From the IMG/VR virus record IMGVR_UViG_3300028666_000041, positions 1-52,669 of that record: a stretch of 52,669 nucleotides of DNA; one strand, 5' to 3'. Positions 8,416 to 16,549 of this stretch are shown here, piece after piece (position 1 is the first letter of the stretch; the number at the start of each line of letters is the position of its first letter). This DNA is from a virus. Under the pieces are notes generated by a model that was given only the letters and a program-made list of their open reading frames with translations, was not told the origin of the DNA and ran no database searches. The position numbers were made by a program, and so were the translations under genes.

Positions 8416-8811
8416 ATGATAATAACATATACAAATGTTTATACTACAGATTTAACAATTAATTCTTTAAATTTAACTTGCACATATGATGGGTATCATA
8501 CTGATGGATATCATTTAGGTATAAGTGATGGGTATGTTACGGCATCATCAACATCTTATTTTGTTCCTGAAACAGAAGTAGTGATACCATTACCATTTCC
8601 TGATTTAGTCAATATCTATATATGTCTAGATTTAACAAATCATAATGCACCCTGTATAGTGGTTGATGAGGTTTTTAGCGGGCATCACCCATACATATTT
8701 GATGGAAGTACTCATTACAAATTACTCAATTCATTAGCAAGAATATCTAAAACAGATTTAGAAAATCAATCAATATCATTCTTAAAAATTATTCTAAATC
8801 CAAATCAATAA
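8416..8811 (+). CDS. Small beta-rich protein with three DGY repeats, unknown function
   Basis: 131 aa, with an AGGCGG-like ribosome binding site inside the end of the tailspike gene. The sequence is beta-rich with no membrane segment. Residues 24-41 contain three closely packed Asp-Gly-Tyr units (YDGYHTDGYHLGISDGY). The region PETEVVIPLPFPDLVNIYIC and the ending LENQSISFLKIILNPNQ read as strands of a small beta-sandwich. Because it sits directly behind the tailspike it may be a spike accessory, chaperone or capping protein, or a small virion protein. No family is recognised. Confidence 0.6.
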   Translation: MIITYTNVYTTDLTINSLNLTCTYDGYHTDGYHLGISDGYVTASSTSYFVPETEVVIPLPFPDLVNIYICLDLTNHNAPCIVVDEVFSGHHPYIFDGSTHYKLLNSLARISKTDLENQSISFLKIILNPNQ

Positions 8812-8818
8812 AGGTAAA

Positions 8819-9001
8819 ATGAGAACGCGTGCCAAAAATACAAAAGACATTCCTGGATTAGTAGAATCCAGACAAAAACAATCCGATCTTAATGATAAAT
8901 TAGCTATGTTTAAAACTAAATCTTTTTCAGATTTAACACAGTATGATAAAGATTTTTTATTGAAGTTATTATTTGAGCGTGCCGGGTTGATAAAAAGCTA
9001 A
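8819..9001 (+). CDS. Small helical protein, unknown function
   Basis: 60 aa, with AAAGG 4 nt before the ATG. The sequence is basic at the N-terminus (MRTRAKNTKD) and helical afterwards (LVESRQKQSDLNDKLAMF, YDKDFLLKLLFERAGL). It lies in the same orientation in an 8-nt gap arrangement between two fibre-region genes, which supports it being real. No motif allows a function to be named. Confidence 0.45.
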   Translation: MRTRAKNTKDIPGLVESRQKQSDLNDKLAMFKTKSFSDLTQYDKDFLLKLLFERAGLIKS

Positions 9002-9037
9002 TCTATTCATATTGGCACATAATATTAGGAGATTAAT

Positions 9038-9427
9038 ATGGACTCGGGCATTAGCGCATTATTTTCGTGGCAATTCATACTATTTGCATTGGGAGTCTCT
9101 GTGGTAATGTGGTTTCTACGAACAATATTAGAGTATATATTTCCAAATATAGATAAGATAAAGTTTTGGTCAGAGCTATGCTTGCCGTTACTTCCACCAA
9201 CAATAGGCGCTACAGTATCATATTTTGCTACAAAATATGCCTATCCAGATGGTTTGAATTCATTAAGTGGTAGGTTGCTTTTTGGTTCAGTTGCCGGGCT
9301 TCTTTCTGGTCTAATATTCCGGGTAGTCAGAGGTATGCTAAAAGATAAGATACAAAATTTCGTTTCTTCTCAACAACCACCAGCTAACCCACCATCACAA
9401 GTAATACCGTTTCCAACAGATAGATAA
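9038..9427 (+). CDS. Integral membrane protein with three helices, holin-like candidate
   Basis: 129 aa, with a strong ribosome binding site TAGGAG 5 nt before the ATG. Three hydrophobic segments are visible: residues 8-34 (FSWQFILFALGVSVVMWFL), about 48-66 (LPLLPPTIGATVSYFATKY) and about 79-97 (LLFGSVAGLLSGLIFRVV). A basic helix and a proline-rich tail (QQPPANPPSQVIPFP) follow. Size, helix number and charged C-terminus fit a holin-like inner-membrane protein, but the gene lies between fibre genes with no endolysin nearby, so a membrane role in adsorption or exclusion is equally possible. Confidence 0.6.
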   Translation: MDSGISALFSWQFILFALGVSVVMWFLRTILEYIFPNIDKIKFWSELCLPLLPPTIGATVSYFATKYAYPDGLNSLSGRLLFGSVAGLLSGLIFRVVRGMLKDKIQNFVSSQQPPANPPSQVIPFPTDR

Positions 9428-9438
9428 TAAGGATAATA

Positions 9439-12400
9439 GTGAGTAATTTTCCGTTTCAAATAGATTCAGATGCTGAGTTGCCGCGGGTTGATGGAAATAT
9501 AACCGATCTTGGTGATATTGCCATTAACGCTCTACGTTCAGCTATGTTCGCAGTGGAATCTAATATCGGTATTAATGCTCAGGGTTCTACTGGATCAATT
9601 GCACAGCGTCTTTCCATCGCGCTCAATCCAGATGGTACGATCAATCCATCAGCCTTAGTTGGTTTAGGGTTAGTTGTATTACCAATAACTGATGCTCAAA
9701 TATCTCCAACTGCTGGAATACACGAATCAAAATTAAGTCTTGTATACTCAACATCATCATTATATACACTAATACTAACATTACAAAACTCAATAGATGT
9801 ACTGAATGGATTCCTAAGTTTAACTGGTGTCAAGTTAGAACCACATATTGATGGAACAGCATATAATCACTTTCTATCAGCTATTCGCGTTGATCAGACA
9901 ACGCCATTCGTAAAAACAAATCCATCCGTATTACCATCTTCCGGAACTAATGTTGTAAGCAGAAATACAACTAATTCAGATCTTTTGGTTGAAGATATTA
10001 GCAATGATTTAGTTGTTCATGAAAAATCCGATGGTAGCGCCAATGTAACGCCAACATCAGGTGGAACGGTTCCACCAACTAATTATGCTCATATGGCTAG
10101 CGGTATTAATGTTGTGTCGAGTAATTTTTCCACGATACCACAATCTAGTCAAGATGTACAATCTATTATAGAATATTTTGATAACTCAAGCTTGTTATTA
10201 CTTGGAAGTCGTGTACAAAATCTATATGCTAACGGTATATCAAGAACTTCTAGGGCATCAAGTTTTCTATCAGATGGATATGGTGAGCCAATTGTTCCGC
10301 CAACGCCAGCGATATCTTATTTTCTAAATGTGCCACCAGGACCAATGGCATCTTCACCAGTTGATAGTTTTACCAATGGTGATGATGTTGTATTGTTTAG
10401 TCCAACAGCGCAACAACTAAGTACATACAATTTTGATGCACAGTTTGCCCAGGTTCAGCCTGGAGATATTTTAACTATAAATTATGGTACCGGAATATCA
10501 TATCAGTTTGTTATTGACTCGGTTAAGGCTAATGTTACTGGAATGGTACGAACTTATGCTGTTAGAATAAATGGCAAAAATCCAATATCAAATGTAAGCG
10601 CGTTAGCAAGAATAGATAAGGCAGTTTTCCATAGAGGAAAATACGGAGTACTGGCTTCAAGCCGCTCTCCAAATTATACTGGCAATTACGAGAGCTTGAT
10701 TGTATCAAATCCAAGATCTGCTGCTGCATTAGGCAATGGATTTAATTCGTCTAAGTTTGACTCTAATCATTATAACTTGTATATATATTTACTACCAACT
10801 GGTGACACTTCTACTATAATTCCATTACCAGCAATAGATGTTACTGGAAATAAAGGTATATCACCAGGTCAATATACATTAGATAATATAGTCAACAATA
10901 TCAACGTTGCGTTTAGGGCGCCTGGATTCAATTATAGATTTGTCGCATTTGAATATAACGGTCAGATCGGTATAATGCTAGCAGATCCTTATAATAACGC
11001 TAGTTTCAGTATATCTGCCGGTACAGTTGATACAAATGGTAATTATACTTCATCATCACTTTCTTCTTTCCCAGATAATGTTGTTGATAATTTCAACAGT
11101 ATTGACCCTCTTGGATTTGGGTTAGGCGGGGCTAATGTTGCAAGTCCACCACCTTCAACAGCGTATTCAACAGTTGCTGCTGCAATGTTCAATCCTACAT
11201 TACTATTCTATCCATTAAAAAGAAACTTCTTCTATACAAATGGAGTAGAACGAGATAGTTTAAGATCAGATCCAACAATACTAAATAATATACAAGATTC
11301 ATTTGGTGATGGTTATTGGTCAGCCACAATATTACCACCACCATATACTAATGTTCTACCAAATAGAGTTGAAGTAGTATATCAAATAAATCTAGATTTG
11401 TCTAATGCAGGACTGGCTGCTGGAAAGACTATTGTTATTCAACCAGCGTTTCCGCTATCTGATCCTAGATTTAATTTTAGAGATTACGGAAGATTCACTA
11501 TAAAGAGTGTTTCGTTTCAAAATTGTTCTACGCCAGCTGCTTATACAAATATTACTGTATATGACGGCGTCCACGGCGCTGGGACATCACCAGCAGCAAC
11601 ATCAAATAACATACCTGTCTTCGTTTATTTTTCAGATGACTCAGTATCATTTGATGCAGAAAATGTTTTTGATTCAACCACAATTAGCCCGTTCAAGAGA
11701 TTTTTTGAAGTATATGTTGATGGCAACGGACATACATTTACACACGAGCGTGCAAGATTTATTAATACTGGATTAGATATAACAAATATCAATTTATATA
11801 GTATATCGCCAAAATTACGAGGTTATACTACAGTTAATAATGATAAAGAAATTAGATTAACGATCAATAATTATGATCAAAATACTGGGGTTTATACTGG
11901 GTTCTTAGGAAGATGGAATCCAATTTCACTATCACTATCTAACCTTGGTCCAACAATCACCGGTAAAAAGGGCGAAGTAATTAGATTCTATGATGAGACA
12001 AATATAGATTATATAGATTTCATTATAGATATAAATCTAGCTCTTACCAGTTTTTCTAATAAAACACTAGATATACAATTGTTCAAGACATTAGAACTTG
12101 ATGAAGAAATTATGTTAATTTCAAGCTGTCAAGTTAATGATATTACAAAACTAGTTTCATATCTAAAAGATGAAAGACAATTTGGAAATGTTAGCGAAGA
12201 ACAATTTACTAGTTCAGCTCTTGATTATATAAGCGCTCCAAATAGATTATTAAATGAAAACGGTATAATAAATGGTTTTGATAATTATGCAGTATCAGGA
12301 AATACTATTTCATTCAATGGTGGTACAGCATTAATAAATGGTAAAATTATTTTCATAAATGAAACTAACATAACTGTTCCAGCAGTTATTGAAGCATTAT

Positions 12401-14352
12401 ATCCAACATTTACAACAACAGTAAATACAATTACTTGGTATGTATGCGCGAACAATAAATCTGAAATAGAACTTATTGCATCAACCGATTACAGTCCATC
12501 ACTTGTTGGAACATATGGCTCGTTGGATCAAAATAGAATATTTTATGTAACTAATCCGGCATCATCTAATACATATCCAGTACGAGGAACTTATTTTAGC
12601 AATCTACTAAGTTATTCCGATGTAGTTCCATTATATGTAATAACAGCGACGGTAACTGGTACTGCAATATCGACTCTATCTATAACTGATGCAAAAAGAT
12701 TTATATCTAATGGGTTTTCTGGTATAACTGATTCTTTCATTCTTAGCACCGAAGGACAGTTTAGAACAATAGATTCAGTTAATTCTTGGATCTCACAATT
12801 CACTAATTTTATATCATACACAAATACTTCTAATAACACAAAAGGAACTAGTGTAAATGTAAGAGGACAATTAACATTTACATCATCGATTTCACTTGGT
12901 TATGCTGCAAAAACAATTTTCAATGGAAATGATGCAATATTAAATTTCGGAACATCAACTGTTTCATTAAGTAATAATATACAGTTTGATAATATGACGA
13001 TCAATGCTGCAAGTTCGACATTGTTGGTTGGTAGCAATATCTCATTTATAAATTGTACTATCAACTTCCCAACAAATACTACAGTATTTGGTAATAATAT
13101 ATCTTTTACAAATTGTACTGTTAACTTCCTACAAAGCTCTATGACATTTGGTACAAATACAGTTTTTACGAACTGCACTGTGTCGATGCCAAATACAACT
13201 ACTACTTTTGGATCTAATTCTACATTTACTGGATGTACCATAGCCACACTAGGAGTGCTAAGCACATTTGGAGCTAATTCAATAATAAGTAATTGTACAA
13301 TCACGACGGTGTCAGGGGCAACGGTTGGTACAACCACATCATTCACTGACTCAACATTGAATATTAGCTCCGCTACTGGTTTAGGTCTAACACTATCAAA
13401 TAATAATAGTTTTACAAATTGCGTTATTAATGTTTTTTGTCCTACTGGTTTCACTATGGCAAATAATAATACATTTCAGTCATGTGTGATTAATTATACT
13501 TATGATGCAACCAGTGATTCAAGTTTTACAATAACAAATCCAGCCAGTCCAACAAAAGCTTGTCTGCTATCAAATATTACATCAAGCGGTTTGGAGAATG
13601 TTGTTATTGATAAATGTATATTCAATTCACCAAATCTAAATAGATTTCAATTCATATCGATGATATATGCCAATTCTCTTAGTTTTGCTGAGAATATAAA
13701 AATCACCAGTAATAAGTTTATAACAACTGCTCCTAATGCGGATGATAAGTTTGCTGTCATTGCAATCGTTGGTCCAAGTGTTGCTCCAACAACAACTACT
13801 GGAACAAGATTGAATAATTGTTTTATAACAGATAATTTCTGTAATAAAAATCAGCTAATAGAAATTGCTCCTACAAATGTAGGTCTTGTTGTATATGATG
13901 CTATTTGTACAACCAATTCGTTCATATCTAATAATACTTGTGGCGCCATCAATATAACTACTAAGCAAGATTTACCTAATTCAGTCCTTCCAAATACTAC
14001 ATATCAAGCTGATAAAATGGGAAGTCTGACAATATCTGGTAATACTTGCAAGTATATTTATACTGGCTATGCAAGTGGTCTGGCATATTCTCTCACTCTA
14101 GATTCGCCAGCCGGATCATTTCCGGCCAATTCTGGCATATTCACCGGAGCATTAATGATAGTAAATAATAACTGTGCATTTATGTATATCTCCACTAGGG
14201 TTTCTGCAACTAACACACATGGCTATGCTCCATTGATTATAAGAAAAAATAATATGAAAGCATATGATATTAATTTTACAACATTTTTTGATGGTGGATT
14301 GCCAAATACTCAACCAGCTGGAATAGTTACAGATACAAGGATAGGTACATAA
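9439..14352 (+). CDS. Giant tail fibre with C-terminal beta-helix
   Basis: 1637 aa from a GTG start with AAGGA 6 nt upstream; the first residues (SNFPFQIDSDAELPRVDGN) are a typical fibre N-terminus. A segment near residue 90 (ITDAQISPTAGIHESKLSL) is the sort seen in phage fibre attachment regions. The centre (residues 250-1130) is a chain of beta-domains without visible catalytic motifs. Residues about 1180-1355 form a regular right-handed beta-helix with 20-residue rungs (F.NCT......FG.N), and less regular N-rich rungs run to the end. The frame stops without an obvious tip domain, and the next ORF begins inside the stop codon with more beta-helix. It is likely to be a trimeric side fibre. 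Confidence 0.72.
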   Translation: MSNFPFQIDSDAELPRVDGNITDLGDIAINALRSAMFAVESNIGINAQGSTGSIAQRLSIALNPDGTINPSALVGLGLVVLPITDAQISPTAGIHESKLSLVYSTSSLYTLILTLQNSIDVLNGFLSLTGVKLEPHIDGTAYNHFLSAIRVDQTTPFVKTNPSVLPSSGTNVVSRNTTNSDLLVEDISNDLVVHEKSDGSANVTPTSGGTVPPTNYAHMASGINVVSSNFSTIPQSSQDVQSIIEYFDNSSLLLLGSRVQNLYANGISRTSRASSFLSDGYGEPIVPPTPAISYFLNVPPGPMASSPVDSFTNGDDVVLFSPTAQQLSTYNFDAQFAQVQPGDILTINYGTGISYQFVIDSVKANVTGMVRTYAVRINGKNPISNVSALARIDKAVFHRGKYGVLASSRSPNYTGNYESLIVSNPRSAAALGNGFNSSKFDSNHYNLYIYLLPTGDTSTIIPLPAIDVTGNKGISPGQYTLDNIVNNINVAFRAPGFNYRFVAFEYNGQIGIMLADPYNNASFSISAGTVDTNGNYTSSSLSSFPDNVVDNFNSIDPLGFGLGGANVASPPPSTAYSTVAAAMFNPTLLFYPLKRNFFYTNGVERDSLRSDPTILNNIQDSFGDGYWSATILPPPYTNVLPNRVEVVYQINLDLSNAGLAAGKTIVIQPAFPLSDPRFNFRDYGRFTIKSVSFQNCSTPAAYTNITVYDGVHGAGTSPAATSNNIPVFVYFSDDSVSFDAENVFDSTTISPFKRFFEVYVDGNGHTFTHERARFINTGLDITNINLYSISPKLRGYTTVNNDKEIRLTINNYDQNTGVYTGFLGRWNPISLSLSNLGPTITGKKGEVIRFYDETNIDYIDFIIDINLALTSFSNKTLDIQLFKTLELDEEIMLISSCQVNDITKLVSYLKDERQFGNVSEEQFTSSALDYISAPNRLLNENGIINGFDNYAVSGNTISFNGGTALINGKIIFINETNITVPAVIEALYPTFTTTVNTITWYVCANNKSEIELIASTDYSPSLVGTYGSLDQNRIFYVTNPASSNTYPVRGTYFSNLLSYSDVVPLYVITATVTGTAISTLSITDAKRFISNGFSGITDSFILSTEGQFRTIDSVNSWISQFTNFISYTNTSNNTKGTSVNVRGQLTFTSSISLGYAAKTIFNGNDAILNFGTSTVSLSNNIQFDNMTINAASSTLLVGSNISFINCTINFPTNTTVFGNNISFTNCTVNFLQSSMTFGTNTVFTNCTVSMPNTTTTFGSNSTFTGCTIATLGVLSTFGANSIISNCTITTVSGATVGTTTSFTDSTLNISSATGLGLTLSNNNSFTNCVINVFCPTGFTMANNNTFQSCVINYTYDATSDSSFTITNPASPTKACLLSNITSSGLENVVIDKCIFNSPNLNRFQFISMIYANSLSFAENIKITSNKFITTAPNADDKFAVIAIVGPSVAPTTTTGTRLNNCFITDNFCNKNQLIEIAPTNVGLVVYDAICTTNSFISNNTCGAINITTKQDLPNSVLPNTTYQADKMGSLTISGNTCKYIYTGYASGLAYSLTLDSPAGSFPANSGIFTGALMIVNNNCAFMYISTRVSATNTHGYAPLIIRKNNMKAYDINFTTFFDGGLPNTQPAGIVTDTRIGT
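12979..13500 (+). repeat. Tandem 60-nt repeats encoding 20-residue beta-helix rungs
   Basis: Eight to nine imperfect units encode rungs of the form [SVT]F.[NG]CT[IV]........FG.N[NST]. The first four full units are exactly 20 residues, and later ones are 19-23. A cysteine recurs at the same place in nearly all units (one has Ser), predicting a ladder of stacked Cys side chains in a parallel beta-helix. The DNA is diverged, so this is an old duplication. Confidence 0.75.
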
Positions 14353-15419
14353 TGGTTTTTGAAACCCCTATTAACAATGTAGTTATAGATGGAAATACAT
14401 TTGATTATGGTACTTATACACCAGACGGTAATCCCGCGAGTAGTCCAATCGTTTATTCCTATTTTTATTGTGTTACAACAACATTGGATACAACAATTAC
14501 AAATAATTATTTTTCTGGCATAGCTAAGCCAAGTTTGGCTGGTGTTCCAAGTATAATAGATATAGGCTCGGGTTCGAACATCATAAAAAACAATATATTT
14601 AATAGAAGTGCTTCAACTATATATGCATATATAGTTTGTAATTCTACTAATGATCAAATAATCACAGACAATATTTTTGATGGTTATACTGTTGATGGCT
14701 TAACTGATGAGAATCTTATTAAGGGAGTAAATCTTACTGCAACAGGATTAAGTGTTGGCTCCACATATAACAATAACAAAAATCAAACTGGTTATTCTAT
14801 GATACCAGTTTTGGTTGGCGAAAAATTATGGAGTGAGAGTTCAACTGGGCCGTACAATGAAGATCCTTTAAGTCCGCCATTCATATCACCTTCAACATTT
14901 GGTGGTGCTGGAGCGAATCAAACTACCGCTGCAGCTATGTATGCTTCCTTAACTCTACAAGATACAACTCAACACGGATATTTTAGAACTTATGATATAG
15001 CAAAAATTGTACCAATTAATACCCAAATTTTAGAGGTAAAACAAGGTGTTTATGCTCCCCCATCTGGGGATACCATTGATACAGGTACGAGCGAAATTGT
15101 CATTTCGATAGCCAGTGGTGTTACAGATTATGATGTTACCGGATATAGTTCCATGTTGGATGTACAGCTTCAACTTGGATTAAATCTTGGTGTTGCCGAT
15201 TCTCAAACGACAACGTTATCAGGACCTGGATTACTTGCAATACAATCGGGAACCTATTATTTAACTATTGATTCTGCAATACAGAATAATTCACAATATT
15301 ATTTTAACACATTACAGTCAGCACTCACCATATCGATAGGTTATGTATTTTTATTATCAAATTGGGTTGCTGGAACTGGCATAATTTTTTCACCAATTAG
15401 AATAAAATATAGGTGGTAA
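14352..15419 (+). CDS. Beta-helix continuation plus fibre tip protein
   Basis: 355 aa; the ATG overlaps the preceding stop as TAATG, and AAGGA lies about 10 nt upstream inside the previous gene, so independent coupled translation is possible. Residues 1-125 continue the N-rich beta-helix pattern of the upstream fibre (NNVVIDGNTFDYG, TITNNYFSG, IIKNNIFNRS, IITDNIFDGY). Residues 150-355 look like a separate C-terminal tip (STFGGAGANQTTAAAMY..., ending IIFSPIRIKYRW). The split may be genuine, with two interacting fibre chains, or the result of a frameshift that broke one longer gene. The -1 frame upstream is open for only about 60 nt. Confidence 0.6.
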   Translation: MVFETPINNVVIDGNTFDYGTYTPDGNPASSPIVYSYFYCVTTTLDTTITNNYFSGIAKPSLAGVPSIIDIGSGSNIIKNNIFNRSASTIYAYIVCNSTNDQIITDNIFDGYTVDGLTDENLIKGVNLTATGLSVGSTYNNNKNQTGYSMIPVLVGEKLWSESSTGPYNEDPLSPPFISPSTFGGAGANQTTAAAMYASLTLQDTTQHGYFRTYDIAKIVPINTQILEVKQGVYAPPSGDTIDTGTSEIVISIASGVTDYDVTGYSSMLDVQLQLGLNLGVADSQTTTLSGPGLLAIQSGTYYLTIDSAIQNNSQYYFNTLQSALTISIGYVFLLSNWVAGTGIIFSPIRIKYRW

Positions 15420-15420
15420 A

Positions 15421-15660
15421 ATGAAAAACTGGATGGTTACATTAAAATCTGTGTGTGATGCGTGCATTGGAGTACCAAATACCTATAAAAAGCTTGGTAA
15501 ATTAAATGTATTGGTCACCTGTTCTGTGTGTGGCGGTTCAAAATGTGTTGAAAAGAAAATCACCATTTCATCTTTTGCAAGCATACTTAACGCAGTTCAA
15601 GACGGATACAATTCATTACAATTAACAAATATGATTGATGCCATTAAAGATGGATACTAA
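15421..15660 (+). CDS. Small CxxC/CxxC zinc-ribbon-like protein
   Basis: 79 aa, with AGGTGG directly upstream of the ATG. Two cysteine pairs, CDAC (residues 12-15) and CSVC (residues 34-37), are placed as in a four-cysteine zinc ribbon, with GGSKC giving a possible extra thiol. The C-terminal half is helical and contains two Asp-Gly-Tyr units, one being the last three residues. It lies between the fibre-tip gene and the tail terminator candidate. It may be a small virion or assembly factor; function unknown. Confidence 0.55.
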   Translation: MKNWMVTLKSVCDACIGVPNTYKKLGKLNVLVTCSVCGGSKCVEKKITISSFASILNAVQDGYNSLQLTNMIDAIKDGY

Positions 15661-15665
15661 TACAT

Positions 15666-16457
15666 ATGACAACTAATAACTTCTATCGTTCAGATTTAAA
15701 TGGAATATATAGTGTCATTCAAAACTCAATGACATTATATCCAAAAGAGCTTGTTATTGCTACATTACGAGATTTTTTTTCACGCGATTCATACTATCAT
15801 TATGCTCACGATTTATGGGGATACCCTCAAACGCCAGATCATACTAACCTACCACAGGATGTTGGATATACCGATAGTATTACTACTCGTGTTTTTATTG
15901 GAGAATCATATCGTTTTGATGTAATATATTACCCAGCTATTATTGTTAGGCACGGCGGTTCAACATCGGTTCCTGTTTCTATGAATAGGGAAACTGGTGT
16001 TGTAAAATGGGGTAATCTTATATTACAAGATGGTTATGGAAATATGAAAACATTTCCTGTTCCAGAGTTTTTTTCATTTGCCGGTGCTTGGGAAGGTTCC
16101 ATTAATATAGATATAATGGCAAGAGATCTTAGGGCAAGAGATGACCTCGTAGATTTAGTATCATTATTATTTGTTGATATTGCATTTAATGATTTACAAA
16201 AATCTGGATTAGTTATTAAAGGTGTGTCTTCTGGAGCCCCAGTTGAACGAGATGATAGAAACGATCATTTATTTGTACAAACAGTAACGTTGCAAATTAG
16301 ATCTGAATGGCATAGGCATATCAAAATAGCAAACTTAATAGATGTAGTCAATTTTAGCGTTGAATTTAGCAGACTTCCATCACCTCCGGGGGTTGTGGCA
16401 CCAAACTTAACAATAAATATGTCGGAAAATATTACAGATGTAATGATAAATCTATGA
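15666..16457 (+). CDS. Putative tail terminator/tail completion protein
   Basis: 263 aa, TGA stop. An N-terminal helix (GIYSVIQNSMTLYPKELVIATLRDFFS) leads into an alpha/beta core with FRFDVIYYPAIIVRH-like strands. At residues 150-235 lies a pattern common in tail terminators: a strand with IDIMARD, a helix (DLVDLVSLLFVDIAF) and a terminal strand QTVTLQIRSEWHRHI. Its place immediately before sheath and tube is where tail terminators (T4 gp15- or gp3-like) are usually coded. Such proteins cap the tube and sheath at the head-proximal end. The assignment rests on position and general fold, not on a diagnostic motif. Confidence 0.5.
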   Translation: MTTNNFYRSDLNGIYSVIQNSMTLYPKELVIATLRDFFSRDSYYHYAHDLWGYPQTPDHTNLPQDVGYTDSITTRVFIGESYRFDVIYYPAIIVRHGGSTSVPVSMNRETGVVKWGNLILQDGYGNMKTFPVPEFFSFAGAWEGSINIDIMARDLRARDDLVDLVSLLFVDIAFNDLQKSGLVIKGVSSGAPVERDDRNDHLFVQTVTLQIRSEWHRHIKIANLIDVVNFSVEFSRLPSPPGVVAPNLTINMSENITDVMINL

Positions 16458-16549
16458 GATACCATGGCATAAAAAAGAATACTTACATATGATTCATAGT
16501 AATAACATCACATTTAATTTAGCAGGACTTACTAAATAAGGATTCCACA

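Noticed and set aside
4655-8540. DGY sites (GAT GGN TAY) as translational bypass take-off sites like T4 gene 60
   Set aside because: In the Ig-like array and LamG domains DGY replaces residues without adding length, there are no in-frame stops after the glycine codon, and all glycine codons are used.
12900-13454. 184-aa minus-strand ORF
   Set aside because: It is antisense to the beta-helix repeats, whose skewed codon use removes stops on the other strand; no ribosome binding site or protein-like composition.
4115-15419. Diversity-generating retroelement acting on fibre genes
   Set aside because: No reverse transcriptase-like ORF and no template/variable repeat pair noticed.
16458-16549. 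Strong promoter before the sheath gene
   Set aside because: The 92-nt gap is AT-rich, but I see no convincing -35/-10 pair; only the ribosome binding site AAGGA is clear.
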